Origin: Bacillota bacterium
GTDB lineage: Bacteria; Bacillota; Sulfobacillia; JAUYEG01
DNA: 64,000 nt
NCBI GenBank assembly: GCA_030691505.1
Contig: JAUYEG010000063.1
Span: forward strand, 27,853-91,852
Reading direction: 5' to 3'
Shown: positions 25,163 through 34,531 of the stretch, piece by piece
Layout of the letters: the number at the start of each line of letters is the position of its first letter
How positions within the stretch are numbered: the stretch's first letter is position 1
The notes under the pieces: generated by a model
Told to the model about the DNA's origin: nothing
Seen by the model: the letters and a program-made list of their open reading frames with translations, nothing else
The model's database searches: none
Position numbers and translations under genes: made by a program

Positions 25163-26382
25163 CCGCGGTACCTTTCTCCGGCCCATGGCAGGGCTTGCCC
25201 GCGCCCCCGGCGGGTTTCCGGCTTCCATGGTAGCGAAAAGCGGCGCCGTCCCGGTTGGATGGCGTCCGGCCAGACGTGCGTCACCAACCCCTCGAGCGCA
25301 CGAGCCAGCGGGCTGCGGGGGGTGGCGAGAACCGTGGGGCGGCCGCGAAATGCCTCCAGGTCCGCACGGTGACCGATATCAGGCAGCACGGCACATGGTT
25401 CCATCCCCAGGAGGTCCGATGAATCGCGTATGGAGAGCGGACCACGCCGGCCAACCCGGTTGAGAACCAGGCAGAGCCGCTCGCGCACGGGGTAGTTAAG
25501 CCTCTTGAGCAACTCGACTGTTACCCGTGCCTGCCTGACCGCGCCAGGGCACAGGGTGGATACGAGAACTACTCGCGATGAATCCTCGAGTGCCGTGTAG
25601 AGCAGGTCGCTATCGGCATCTGACGGGGTATCAACGACGACGCACTTGGCTGACCCTCGGGCCGACTGCACAATAGACCGGACCAGTGTCTCATCGGCCA
25701 GGGACGCCAGCTCGGGCCGCGCTGGAGCAGCCCACAAGCTTAGGGGCAGCTCGGGGCTTAGCGCCACCCACTCGGCCCGCCCCGGTTGCCCTTTGTGCGC
25801 ACAGGCCTGCACCAGGTCAAGCGCCGGCGTCATGCCAAGTCTCAGAGAAAGGTCGCCTGATTCGAAATCCAGATCCACAGCGGCGACCTGGATGCCCAGG
25901 GAAGCGAGCCGTGATGCGAGGTTACCGGCAACCATGGTCTTGCCCACACCTCCCTTGGAGCCCATCACAAGGACGACCATTTGCCGAGCTGGGGCCCCAA
26001 CTGGCTGGGGCTGCGGATCTTGGGACCCGGACCAGGGGTGCGATGAGGGCCCTGGACTCAACACGCGCGTGACCATTCCCTGGAAACGTATCGCGAAGGA
26101 CGGATCTCCATCGGCGACAACCCAAACTTCCGGGGGTGAGGCGCCCAGGGTGCCAAGGTTGCGGACCGCATCCCAGCCATCCACTGCATCCACAAGACGT
26201 TGGGAAACAACCAGGACGTCGACTCCCAGGCGTGCAGCCAGTGGTACCGCAAGATCGAAGCGGTCAAGCTGTCCGGCGCAGGCAAGGCCGGTTGGAAGCG
26301 GCGAGCCCTGGGGAAGAACCGCGAACGCCGTGCGGGGTGCGGTTGGAACGCCCCCGGCTGAGCTGACCCGCCCGGTTCTCAT
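25159..26382 (-). CDS. cpaE: CpaE-like pilus-positioning ATPase (Tad locus 1)
   Basis: A 407-residue MinD/ParA-type ATPase. A degenerate receiver-like N-terminal domain (about residues 15-105) precedes the deviant Walker A loop GSKGGVGKTMVAGN, the switch Asp in VAAVDLDFESGDLS and the VVVDTPSDADS motif. CpaE proteins localise Tad machines to the pole or membrane. The ATG at 26382 overlaps the cpaB stop by 4 bases. The C-terminal 35 residues are Arg/Pro-rich. Confidence 0.87.
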   Translation of the reverse strand: MRTGRVSSAGGVPTAPRTAFAVLPQGSPLPTGLACAGQLDRFDLAVPLAARLGVDVLVVSQRLVDAVDGWDAVRNLGTLGASPPEVWVVADGDPSFAIRFQGMVTRVLSPGPSSHPWSGSQDPQPQPVGAPARQMVVLVMGSKGGVGKTMVAGNLASRLASLGIQVAAVDLDFESGDLSLRLGMTPALDLVQACAHKGQPGRAEWVALSPELPLSLWAAPARPELASLADETLVRSIVQSARGSAKCVVVDTPSDADSDLLYTALEDSSRVVLVSTLCPGAVRQARVTVELLKRLNYPVRERLCLVLNRVGRRGPLSIRDSSDLLGMEPCAVLPDIGHRADLEAFRGRPTVLATPRSPLARALEGLVTHVWPDAIQPGRRRFSLPWKPETRRGRGQALPWAGERYRG

Positions 26383-27095
26383 CGCGGGATCACTTCCCCA
26401 TGGTTCGCTGTGGGCTCGTCCAGCGAATGCCTGGTACCCCTGACCACGAGGTAGACGTGACCGCACGAAAGGGCCAGAGCAATCGACTCGACCTGATGAT
26501 CCGGGACCGCCAAAAGGGCACCGCCCAGACCCGCCTTGGACCCCGCGCCTGTCAACGGGTTTCCACGCTCATCCCGTAGCTCAAGTACGGGGAGGTCAAG
26601 AGCAAGGCGGTAGGCCACTGGATCGCTCCGGCCGGAGGTCACCGCAACGAGATCAACACGGTCTCCAGGCCCTATGCCGCTTCCGGCCGCCCGGGCAAAC
26701 CCGGCGGCCACGAACATCGCCCTCTGCGAGGGCTCCAAGCCAAAAACGTATCGACCCTCAAATCCCAGGTCAGTGCGGGAGGCGTGCAATTGCTCCCCCG
26801 CGAAAATCGTCTGGGTCACCGTCCGGCCCAGAGCGTGTGACGCCAAACGGAGAGCATCGGGGTGCAAGGCTTCCACGGGGAGATAGCAGATTCGGATGTC
26901 CCCGGGTCCGATAACTTCGCGTGGATGCAGGTCACGGGTTGTGACAAGCACCGGCGATCGCTGGTCCAGGGCACGCAAGTACCCGTAGGTCAATACACCA
27001 CCAGCCAGGGCCAAGCCCACACCCAAGATCAGGAACCACCGGCTACGCAAACCCGCACCTCCTCGCGGGACTAGGCTACATCCAATTTCTGCCAT
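26379..27095 (-). CDS. cpaB: CpaB/RcpC-like SAF-domain protein (Tad locus 1)
   Basis: A 238-residue protein with an N-terminal transmembrane helix (about residues 19-40), an SAF domain (VLVTTRDLHPREVIGPGDI and following) and the RcpC/CpaB continuation (GIGPGDRVDLVAVTSG). It anchors the pilus at the cell envelope. The length is normal for the family, unlike the CpaB of Tad locus 2. It is the first gene of Tad locus 1; the ATG at 27095 has GAGGGG eight bases upstream. The promoter must lie in 27096-27253, divergent from the SLH genes. Confidence 0.88.
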   Translation of the reverse strand: MAEIGCSLVPRGGAGLRSRWFLILGVGLALAGGVLTYGYLRALDQRSPVLVTTRDLHPREVIGPGDIRICYLPVEALHPDALRLASHALGRTVTQTIFAGEQLHASRTDLGFEGRYVFGLEPSQRAMFVAAGFARAAGSGIGPGDRVDLVAVTSGRSDPVAYRLALDLPVLELRDERGNPLTGAGSKAGLGGALLAVPDHQVESIALALSCGHVYLVVRGTRHSLDEPTANHGEVIPR

Positions 27096-27253
27096 CGCGC
27101 AAGCCCCTCACTGCCACAACGAAACGACATGTTTCGACGAATGAGCTCTAACCTGAGGGACGTCTCGCCTGGCAGTTGATGTCGAGCGGAATCGCTGGAC
27201 TCCATCTCCCGACGGAGCTATCATCATTCCATAATCTGGGAGGCGATGACGCG

Positions 27254-28144
27254 TTGGGGCGGCGAAGAGGGGCACTGGGGCTGGCTGTTCTGGTCGCGTT
27301 GTTGGTTCACGCCGCGATCTCCTGCCGGGCATCCGCCGGCGCCGTCCACACGGCGGTGGAACTCGGGCTTCTGCCCGCATGCGCGATTGACCTTGCGCCG
27401 GATATGCCCGTGACGAGGTCCCTCTGGGGGATCATGCTGTACGACACGCTGGCCGCCTGGCTGCCGCCTGGGCCTTCAGGATCTCAGTGCCGGGACCTGC
27501 CCAGGGACGGTGACGGCGACGTACTGGCGGCCCTGGTGGGCGCCGGGTGGATTGACCTCGCGGGGACACGGAGTTTCCTTCCATTCAGGCCCGTGACCCG
27601 GGATCAGGCCCTGCTTTCGCTGGCGGCGGCGTTCAGAGCGGCAGGCCAACGCACGGCAGCGCCCACGGCGACCCGATCGGGCACGCCTGCGGTGCCGCGG
27701 GAGCTGGCGCTACTGTTGGCGATGGACGCGCCCGCCGACGGCTCCCGGCCCCTCGGCCTCACCCAGGCCGCAGCCCTTCTGAGCAAGGCGGTCCAGTTGC
27801 TGCAGCCCCCTGTGGATGCGCCGACCCCCGCTTCTGCTGTCCAGCGGTATCTGAGTAATCTCGGGCAAGCGCTTGAGAGCGGGTCTATGTGCCCTCCGCT
27901 GCTTCCGGTCTGCGGGTCGGCGGCGGCCAACCTGGCCCGCAACTCAGGCCGGCTTGCAACCGGCCGCTATTCTCTCCAGTTGTCTGCGCTGGACGTTATT
28001 CGAGTTGACCGCGCAGGTTTGCTCGCGGTGGTGACGGCAAGGCGGCGGATGATCGTGAGCACCGGCGGCGCCGCACAAGAGAGCGACATCACCGACGTCT
28101 TCCGGCTCCGGCTGACTCCAGCCGGTTGGAGTATCTACAGATAG
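27254..28144 (+). CDS. Secreted protein with degenerate SLH domains
   Basis: A 296-residue protein with a signal peptide (basic start then a long hydrophobic run ending near an AGA site at about residue 29). Two segments look like S-layer homology motifs: VELGLLPACAIDLAPDMPVT followed by a helix, and a second near residues 90-125 (GWIDLAGTRSFLPFRPVTRD). The C-terminal 80 residues form a mixed domain (about 215-296). The TTG at 27254 behind GGGAGG is chosen over upstream ATGs that lack a site and would break the signal peptide. Divergent from Tad locus 1, followed by another SLH protein 12 bases on. Confidence 0.65.
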   Translation: MGRRRGALGLAVLVALLVHAAISCRASAGAVHTAVELGLLPACAIDLAPDMPVTRSLWGIMLYDTLAAWLPPGPSGSQCRDLPRDGDGDVLAALVGAGWIDLAGTRSFLPFRPVTRDQALLSLAAAFRAAGQRTAAPTATRSGTPAVPRELALLLAMDAPADGSRPLGLTQAAALLSKAVQLLQPPVDAPTPASAVQRYLSNLGQALESGSMCPPLLPVCGSAAANLARNSGRLATGRYSLQLSALDVIRVDRAGLLAVVTARRRMIVSTGGAAQESDITDVFRLRLTPAGWSIYR

Positions 28145-28156
28145 GAGGTTTCGATC

Positions 28157-29494
28157 TTGACGGGACGTGCGAGGGCCCGGTCCCTCGCGGTTCTTCTGGT
28201 AGGCGTGGCTCTTGCCCTGGGGGTGCTGCCCTGCCGGGCTGCGCTGGCCAACTGGACGTTCGGCCCGGAGTACGAGGTCCGGGTTGAAACGTTCGAATAC
28301 CGCAACGCCTGGTATCTGAGACATGTCTATTGGCGTCCGGCGTACCTCAACGGGGTGTACCAGTTTGACGAGTTCACCCACAACGTGGACGTCTACCAAG
28401 GACCGCTTATGTCCTATGGCCCCCCGGACGTGGCTGGCCAGAGCATCGAGTATTGCGATGCGCCGCATGCCAGCCTGGTCGTTCGCTACCACCGGGCCGT
28501 CTACCGGTACGGACAGCTTGCGGGCTATGAGGACCTGCCCGACCTTACACGGGTCGAGGATGTCTGCAGTCAGTATCAAGGCCAAGAGTTCGCCCAAAGC
28601 GCCGTGGTGGTTCAGGTGGGCGGCACAACGATGCTGAGAGTCACCTACTCCTACCCCATCTACCACGCAAATCCGGGGTACGGGGCATTCACGGTTGGCT
28701 ATGGGCAAAGGGAAGAGCTGACCCCGATGGCGGGGAATGCCGCCGGCTCGGCCGGCGGGGCGGGCACTCCGCTCGTTTCCGCACCTTCACCCGATGCAGC
28801 CGGGTATTTGGATGTGGCACTCCGGCAACTCGACACCGTCGAGCAGTTTGATGACTTCGCGCTGGTTGCATCCAACTCGTACGCTCAGGACATCAAGGAC
28901 GCATTCAGCCTTGGCCTCATCGTTGGGAAGTACGATGAGACACGCCAATACTTTGACCCCAACGCGGCGATCACAGCTGGCGAGATGATCAACATCCTGG
29001 CCCGCAACCTCGGGGCTACGTCGACAACCCAGGGCGGGGAGGCAGCCGCCTATCTGACCGGGCTCGGCGTGAGCCTGCCGTCCACCCTTGACGGGGCTTT
29101 GTCGCTGGCCGCTCTTGAGTCCCTGGCGAGTCAGATATCAAATCTTGATCAGGCCGGTAAGGCCGACCTCCTGGTTCTGCGGCATGTTCTTGAGGGGACT
29201 CTCGTCGCCGACGTAGACGGGGGCATCAGCCGCGCCCATGCCGTCGCCATGTACCGGCCGCCGAAAAGCCCTGCCCCCGGCGGCACTGCAGTTCTGCCCC
29301 CTTCGGGTGGGGGCGGCCAGGGCGCATGGGAGCCTCCGCACACAGCGCCTGGCACCGCCGACTCCGGATCCGGGCCGCCGCCGTGGGTTTCAGAACCTCT
29401 GCTTCCTGGCGGCCTGCCGCCTGACACCGGTCTACCGGGGTCTGCCCCATCTCCGCCAGGCTGGGGCGAGGTGATCTTCATCCTGTCGGACTAG
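28157..29494 (+). CDS. Secreted SLH-domain protein with proline-rich tail
   Basis: A 445-residue protein. A signal peptide (residues 1-31) is followed by a Tyr/Trp-rich domain (about 32-180) with repeated aromatic strands, a linker, an SLH motif (DAFSLGLIVGKY..FDPNAAITAGEMINILARNLG, about 250-295), a weaker second SLH-like repeat, and a Gly/Pro/Ser-rich tail from residue 370 that could span the cell wall. SLH domains bind pyruvylated wall polymers. The TTG at 28157 lies eight bases after AGGAGG. It is co-transcribed with the preceding SLH gene and next to the Tad locus, so it may help present or anchor the pilus; that is inference. Confidence 0.7.
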   Translation: MTGRARARSLAVLLVGVALALGVLPCRAALANWTFGPEYEVRVETFEYRNAWYLRHVYWRPAYLNGVYQFDEFTHNVDVYQGPLMSYGPPDVAGQSIEYCDAPHASLVVRYHRAVYRYGQLAGYEDLPDLTRVEDVCSQYQGQEFAQSAVVVQVGGTTMLRVTYSYPIYHANPGYGAFTVGYGQREELTPMAGNAAGSAGGAGTPLVSAPSPDAAGYLDVALRQLDTVEQFDDFALVASNSYAQDIKDAFSLGLIVGKYDETRQYFDPNAAITAGEMINILARNLGATSTTQGGEAAAYLTGLGVSLPSTLDGALSLAALESLASQISNLDQAGKADLLVLRHVLEGTLVADVDGGISRAHAVAMYRPPKSPAPGGTAVLPPSGGGGQGAWEPPHTAPGTADSGSGPPPWVSEPLLPGGLPPDTGLPGSAPSPPGWGEVIFILSD

Positions 29495-29560
29495 ACACGC
29501 CAGCAGGCATGCCTGATCCGGGGCCTATGTAAGATGCCGGCAGATATCCAGGAATGACTA

Positions 29561-29591
29561 TGCGGGCCGGCGGTTTCCCCGCCGGCCCGCA
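29561..29591. terminator. Two-way hairpin terminator
   Basis: A 13-bp perfect stem (29561-29573 with 29579-29591) and TTTCC loop, between the convergent SLH gene and thrC. Flanking T-richness is poor, so termination may be partial. Confidence 0.65.
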
Positions 29592-29660
29592 TTCACACCA
29601 CACACACTCTGTCTCAGTAACCCAAAGGCACTGCGCAGCCGCGACGCGCTCCGCCTCGGC

Positions 29661-30866
29661 CTACAGCACTATCTCCTCGTCCGGGTTGAGCACGGGCAGC
29701 TCCGGACGCACGATATCCGGGTACTTGATGCCTGCGCCGGTATTAAGGATGACGACCTTGTCTTCGGGCTGGATATAGCCCGTTTGGACCAGACGCCGCG
29801 CCGCCGCGATCGCCGCCCCGCCCTCCGGGCAGATAAACATGCCCTCGGTCAGCGCGGTAAGCTTCACGCCCTCCATGATCTCCTCGTCGCTGACTGCAAC
29901 CGCCGTCCCTCCGGTCTCGCGGATGGCCTGGAGGACCAGGAAGTCGCCCAGGGCCTTGGGGACGCGGATGCCGCCGGCAAACGTCTTGGCGCCGGTATGG
30001 AACTCCGAGCTCTCCTTGCCCTCCTGATAGGCGCGCACGATGGGCATGCAGCCCTCCGCCTGCACGGCGACGAGCTTGGGCGGCTTGTCCTTGACCCATC
30101 CCATCTGGATGAGCTCCTGGTATGCCTTCCAGATACCGATCAGGCCGACGCCGCCGCCCGTGGGATAGATGACGACGTCCGGGGCTCCCCAATCAAAATC
30201 CTCCGCGATTTCAAGTCCCATAGTCTTCTTGCCCTCGATGCGGTACGGCTCCTTTAGCGTGGCCACATCGAACCACTCGTACTTCGCGGCTGCTTTGGAG
30301 ATCATGCGGCCAGCATCGCTGATGAGCCCCCGCACGAGCCAGGTCTTGGCCCCGCTGAGGACGCATTCGAGCATGGCGACCCGCTCGGCGTCCACCGGCA
30401 TGGCGATGAAAGCTTCGATGCCCGCCCGGGCGGCATAGCAGGACCAGGCTCCGCCCGCATGTCCGGCCGTAGGCATCGCGATTTTGCCGATCCCGAGCTC
30501 CTTACACCGCGAGATGCCGCAGGACGCGCCGCGGGACTTGAATGTGCCGGTCGGGTTTAGGCCCTCATCTTTGATCTGCAGGTGTTCCAGGCCGAGCGCC
30601 TTGCCGAGCCTGCCGGCGGTCAGCATGGGCGTGGACCCCTCGCCCAGGCTGACGATGTTCTCCTCGCGGGCAACAGGCAGGAACTCCCGGTACCGCCACA
30701 TGCCGGGCGGGCGCTTCTTGATCTCCCGGCGGCTGATTCCCCGCCCCATGTCGTCAAGGTCGTACCGGACAAGCAGTGGCGCACCGCACTGGCAAGTGTT
30801 GTTGGGCCGGAACGGAGCGTAACTCCGCTGGCATTTGGGGCATTCGAGATGCGAAATATAGGTCAT
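29661..30866 (-). CDS. thrC: Threonine synthase
   Basis: A 401-residue fold-type II PLP enzyme converting O-phosphohomoserine to threonine. The N-terminal zinc-ribbon (CPKCQRSY..CQCGAP), the PLP lysine in NPTGTFKSRGA, and the phosphate loop PTGGGVGLIG are all present. These are features of the ThrC group that has a zinc finger at the front. The ATG at 30866 follows CAGGAGGG. It appears to be a single gene: the next upstream gene on the strand starts 77 bases away. Confidence 0.92.
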   Translation of the reverse strand: MTYISHLECPKCQRSYAPFRPNNTCQCGAPLLVRYDLDDMGRGISRREIKKRPPGMWRYREFLPVAREENIVSLGEGSTPMLTAGRLGKALGLEHLQIKDEGLNPTGTFKSRGASCGISRCKELGIGKIAMPTAGHAGGAWSCYAARAGIEAFIAMPVDAERVAMLECVLSGAKTWLVRGLISDAGRMISKAAAKYEWFDVATLKEPYRIEGKKTMGLEIAEDFDWGAPDVVIYPTGGGVGLIGIWKAYQELIQMGWVKDKPPKLVAVQAEGCMPIVRAYQEGKESSEFHTGAKTFAGGIRVPKALGDFLVLQAIRETGGTAVAVSDEEIMEGVKLTALTEGMFICPEGGAAIAAARRLVQTGYIQPEDKVVILNTGAGIKYPDIVRPELPVLNPDEEIVL

Positions 30867-30943
30867 TGGCGACCCTCCTGAGGTACGATACGGTGGAATT
30901 CCAGCACTGGCATTGAGTAGCTGCAATTCCTCACGTAACGCCG

Positions 30944-33088
30944 CTAATCCTGCCTGTCAGGCGCTCCGCTGCCAGGTTTGCTGCATTGCTTGATCCGTAC
31001 CATGCAGTCGTAGTAGACCGCGCCCAACCCGATATCGCTGAGCCCCGCGGACGTTAGTATGTTTGCCGATGCAGGCAACTCCCCGTCGCCGCCCAATCCA
31101 CCTCCGCCGAGAATCATGGCCACGTCGTCACGCCACGGGTCGGGCTCGCATCTGACCACCGCTGGCAGTTCGCCTGCCCGTGAGACCACGCGGCAGTGGC
31201 CTCCGTCGGTTACGCCCGCGGCTGCCGCCGCACGGGCGCTGACGTGCACCTCCGGCACCCGCCCGGAGCCCGCGCAGCCGCCACCGCTCCGCCCCTCGTC
31301 CGCGGCGCCGCGTCGCGCGTGCTGAAACTGCGAATGCAGCGTAAGCCGGTGCTGCGGCGAGATCAGCCACAGCGGCCACGAGCCGCCGGCCTCTTCCGGT
31401 GTTTCCTCGACATGCCCGCCGCCTCCCGGCATCGCCGCCCGGGCGTGGCCGTACCGGACCCCCTGGGCGGGCTCACCCGGGAAATGATACAGGCCGTCTT
31501 TCGTCGCAAAGACCCCATCCGCCCACGGCACTGCCTTGGCCAGCGGGTTGCGAAACCATGAGCCGCGGTGGGCCTCGCCGATGGCGTGGGGTGCCAGCGG
31601 GGCGAGAGCGTCCCGGATCCAGGCGGCCGCGGGGCGATCGATCCAATCCCCAAGCCCGAGCCGCCGGGCAAGCTCCGACCATATGGCCCGCTCGCTCCGC
31701 ACACCCGCCGGCGCGCTAACCGCACCAAGCGACCACATCGGATATTCATGCCAGTATCCGGCAAAGAAGTCCTCTTCCTCCAACCCGCTGGCGCAGGGCA
31801 AGACGACGTCCGCCAGGCGGGCGGTATCGGTGATCACAAGGTCAAGAACGACCTTAAACGGCACACTCGCCAGCGCCCGCGCCGCCTGACCCGCATCCGG
31901 AAGCTGGGCCGCGGGGTTTGACCGCTCGATGACGGCCACTGCCACCGGGGGATCGGCAAGCAAACCAAGCTGGGTGGCAATCAAAGCTCTGGGCAGCCTG
32001 CGGCCGGTACCGCCGCCTGTCCGCAAATGGGGTGCCCGCCCGGCCCCCATGCCCGGCCCCGGCTCCAGCTGCGCAACAGAGAGCACGCCGAGCCCAGACC
32101 CGAAGTTTGCATAGCTTACCCCGCCGCCGCTGATTCCGGTGTTCCCCGCGACCGCGGCCAGAGCATCGATGGCCCGGACGTTCCACCCCCCGTGCCGGTG
32201 GCGCTGCATTCCGTATCCCATCAGGATGGCGCCTGGATGGTGTGTGGAGTACATCTCGGCTAGCGCCGTCCACTCGGCCTCCGCAATGCCGGTTGCCAGC
32301 CGTACCTCGTCGGCCCCGAGAGCCAGCGCAGCACGGGCGTACTCATCGAAACCGCTGGTCCTGCGTGATAGAAAACCGCCGGCGGCTCTGCCGCCGCGGA
32401 TGAGCGCAGCGGTCATGGCCATCGCCAGCAAGCCGTCGCTGCCCGGTCGCGGGGCCAGATGCCAGTCGGCGTGGCGCGCCGTCTCAGTCGGCAATGGGTC
32501 TATGACCACGAGCCGTGCGCCCCTGGCCCGAGCCCTGGCCAAGAACGGCAACAGGTGAGGGTTGGTGTGCCAGGGATTGCGGCGCCACCAGATGATGATC
32601 AGCCGCGAAAATTCGACGTCGGACGGGGCGTGAGCCAGTATGCCGCCGAAGTCCTCGGTGTGGGCCGCCAGGCCGGCCGGCCAGCACAGGCTGCCCGACA
32701 CGGTGGTGACTTCACCAAGAAGCCCGAAGAGGCGTCTTCCGAGGTCCTTGAGGAGCCCCGTTCCCCCGGAATCGTGGTAGTGAAGGATGCTCTCGGGGCC
32801 GAACCGGTCCAGCGCATCACGTAGCCTCCCGGCCACGAGGTCGAGGGCATCGTCCCATGTGGCTGGCTCCAACCCGCCGCCGCGCCTGACAAGGGGCGTC
32901 AGGAGCCGGCGTGGGGAGCTGAGCCTTTCTGCCTGGAGTCTTGCCTTGGGGCAGGCAACACCGCGGGTGATGGGGTGGTCCGGGTCTCCCCGCACCCCTC
33001 TGACGCGGTCGCCGTCCACCGCAAAAAGCAGGCTGCAGGAGTCAAAGCAACTCAGCGGGCACGCGCAGCGTCGCTCCTCAGCGCCCAC
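30944..33088 (-). CDS. Molybdopterin-dependent oxidoreductase catalytic subunit
   Basis: A DMSO-reductase-family enzyme of about 714 residues. The N-terminal [4Fe-4S] motif is CPLSCFDSC plus the Cys in GVACPKA, close to residues 10, 14, 18 and 46. A Cys in GSLCWPAG is at the place of the molybdenum ligand. The segments WWRRNPWHTNPH and RPGSDGLLAMAM contact the two pyranopterins. The GTG at 33088 is preferred over a TTG one codon earlier because of spacing from GGGGG. No iron-sulfur, membrane or chaperone subunit and no Tat signal are seen, so it is probably cytoplasmic and monomeric. Substrate unknown. Confidence 0.85.
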   Translation of the reverse strand: MGAEERRCACPLSCFDSCSLLFAVDGDRVRGVRGDPDHPITRGVACPKARLQAERLSSPRRLLTPLVRRGGGLEPATWDDALDLVAGRLRDALDRFGPESILHYHDSGGTGLLKDLGRRLFGLLGEVTTVSGSLCWPAGLAAHTEDFGGILAHAPSDVEFSRLIIIWWRRNPWHTNPHLLPFLARARARGARLVVIDPLPTETARHADWHLAPRPGSDGLLAMAMTAALIRGGRAAGGFLSRRTSGFDEYARAALALGADEVRLATGIAEAEWTALAEMYSTHHPGAILMGYGMQRHRHGGWNVRAIDALAAVAGNTGISGGGVSYANFGSGLGVLSVAQLEPGPGMGAGRAPHLRTGGGTGRRLPRALIATQLGLLADPPVAVAVIERSNPAAQLPDAGQAARALASVPFKVVLDLVITDTARLADVVLPCASGLEEEDFFAGYWHEYPMWSLGAVSAPAGVRSERAIWSELARRLGLGDWIDRPAAAWIRDALAPLAPHAIGEAHRGSWFRNPLAKAVPWADGVFATKDGLYHFPGEPAQGVRYGHARAAMPGGGGHVEETPEEAGGSWPLWLISPQHRLTLHSQFQHARRGAADEGRSGGGCAGSGRVPEVHVSARAAAAAGVTDGGHCRVVSRAGELPAVVRCEPDPWRDDVAMILGGGGLGGDGELPASANILTSAGLSDIGLGAVYYDCMVRIKQCSKPGSGAPDRQD

Positions 33089-33147
33089 CAAGCGACCCCC
33101 GATCCGTGCGCAGCGCTACCGGCACCACAGGTATCTTCGGTTCGGGT

Positions 33148-33579
33148 TCAGCGACCGTAATCCTGTTCCGGCCGGCAAGCCGCGGCTGGCACGCCGCAGG
33201 CGCCGTCTGCGCACACCGGCTCAAGGCGTAGCTGGTCGCCGCAAGCAGTACCTGTCCCGGCGATCGTCCCGGCCGGCAGTTCGAGGCACGAGAACGCCCC
33301 GGCGACCGGAATCGCCGTGCGCCAGGGCGCGAGCGACGGGTGGCATGCCACGACGATATGTTTTCTGTCCAGAAAGAGAATGTCGATGGGATAGCGCATG
33401 CCCATCGTGTGCACGCCATTGGCCGGCACCAGCCAGAGGCCTTCACCTTGTTTCAGAGGCGGACCGATGAGGAGTCCGGCCAGCCTGGACGCAAACGAAT
33501 CGGCAATGCGCGCCTTCTGGGCGAGACCTGTCCCGCGCGAGCTGTTGACAAGCCCGACGAGCCGCGAGCTAACTTGCAC
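33148..33579 (-). CDS. DUF192 family protein
   Basis: A 143-residue protein with the DUF192 pattern: SFASRLAGLLIGPPLKQGEGLWLVPANGVHTMGMRYPIDILFLD, then a lysine/His stretch and FSCLELPAGTIAG. No signal peptide is seen. Function unknown. The tail has four cysteines (CGD, CADGACG, ACR) not typical of the family. The GTG at 33579 has GGAGGT upstream and overlaps the tadC stop of Tad locus 2 by 11 bases, so this gene is translated with the pilus operon. Confidence 0.8.
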   Translation of the reverse strand: MQVSSRLVGLVNSSRGTGLAQKARIADSFASRLAGLLIGPPLKQGEGLWLVPANGVHTMGMRYPIDILFLDRKHIVVACHPSLAPWRTAIPVAGAFSCLELPAGTIAGTGTACGDQLRLEPVCADGACGVPAAACRPEQDYGR

Positions 33580-34492
33580 GGAACACCTCCATCAGGTGCA
33601 CCGCAAGCGGCGCGAATAGAACGATGAAGATCGTCGGCAGGATGAAGAAGACCAGCGGGAAGAGCATCTTGATGGGCATCTTCATCGCCCGTTCCTGGGC
33701 CCGCTGCCTCCGCCGGTAGCGCATCTGATCGGCCTGGATGCGCAGCACCTGCGCGAGGCTGACCCCAAGCTGCTCCGCCTGGATCAGCGAGGCGACGAAG
33801 GTCTTCATATCTTCGAGGTCGGCCCGCCGGCTGAGCCCCCGCAAGGCCTCGACCCGGGGCCGCCCCAGCTTGACCTCCTTGATATACTCCTGGAACTCCT
33901 CGCCCACCGGCCCCTTGAACTTCTCCGCCACCTTCTGAATCGCCGCGTCGAAACCGAGTCCGGCCTCAACCGAGATGGTGAGCAGGTCGAGCACATCGGG
34001 AAGGCCGTGTTCGATCGCTTGGCGCCGCTTGTTGACCTTCCCCCCGAGCCACAGGTCGGGGAGGACGTATCCGGCGAAGGTGAAACCGATCACGGTCGCC
34101 ATGTTCCGCCCGACGCTCGTCCCCTGCCCCACCATGGCCATCAGCACACCGAACACAAGCATGACCGTGAGCAGGAGGAACCGGACCGCGAACAGCGAGC
34201 CAACCTCCATGGGCCGGCCGGCCCGAAGCAGCTTGTCCTCCGCCCTCCGGCGCACGCTCACCGGCGCAAACCGCAGCAGCTGGGACCGCAGCGAGGCTAC
34301 GGCCGGGCCCAGGACACGCTGGCTAAAGGGCTGCGCGAGTTCCTGGTCTTCCAGCGCCAGAGGATCCTGGCGTCCGGGACGCACCGCGCTGACCCGCCGG
34401 TTGACCGCCCGCTCGCGCGCCGAAGGACCAAAGACCAGACTGGCCAAAGCCGCCACGCTTCCAAAGATAAGCACCAGGAAAAGCCTCTCCAC
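33569..34492 (-). CDS. tadC: TadC-like platform protein (Tad locus 2)
   Basis: A 307-residue type II secretion F-domain protein with helices at the N-terminus (1-22), two in the middle (about 100-160), a cytoplasmic domain (LPDVLDLLTISVEAGLGFDA, QAEQLGVSLAQVLRIQAD) and a C-terminal pair. Its domain contains the highly conserved EAGLGFDAA and EQLGVSLAQ motifs, cleaner than those of the locus 1 copy. The GTG at 34492 follows GAGGGG. Confidence 0.92.
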   Translation of the reverse strand: MERLFLVLIFGSVAALASLVFGPSARERAVNRRVSAVRPGRQDPLALEDQELAQPFSQRVLGPAVASLRSQLLRFAPVSVRRRAEDKLLRAGRPMEVGSLFAVRFLLLTVMLVFGVLMAMVGQGTSVGRNMATVIGFTFAGYVLPDLWLGGKVNKRRQAIEHGLPDVLDLLTISVEAGLGFDAAIQKVAEKFKGPVGEEFQEYIKEVKLGRPRVEALRGLSRRADLEDMKTFVASLIQAEQLGVSLAQVLRIQADQMRYRRRQRAQERAMKMPIKMLFPLVFFILPTIFIVLFAPLAVHLMEVFRAS

Positions 34493-34531
34493 GTCTCTGC
34501 CCCTCCCCTTGCGGGCTCGGCGGGCCCGGGC

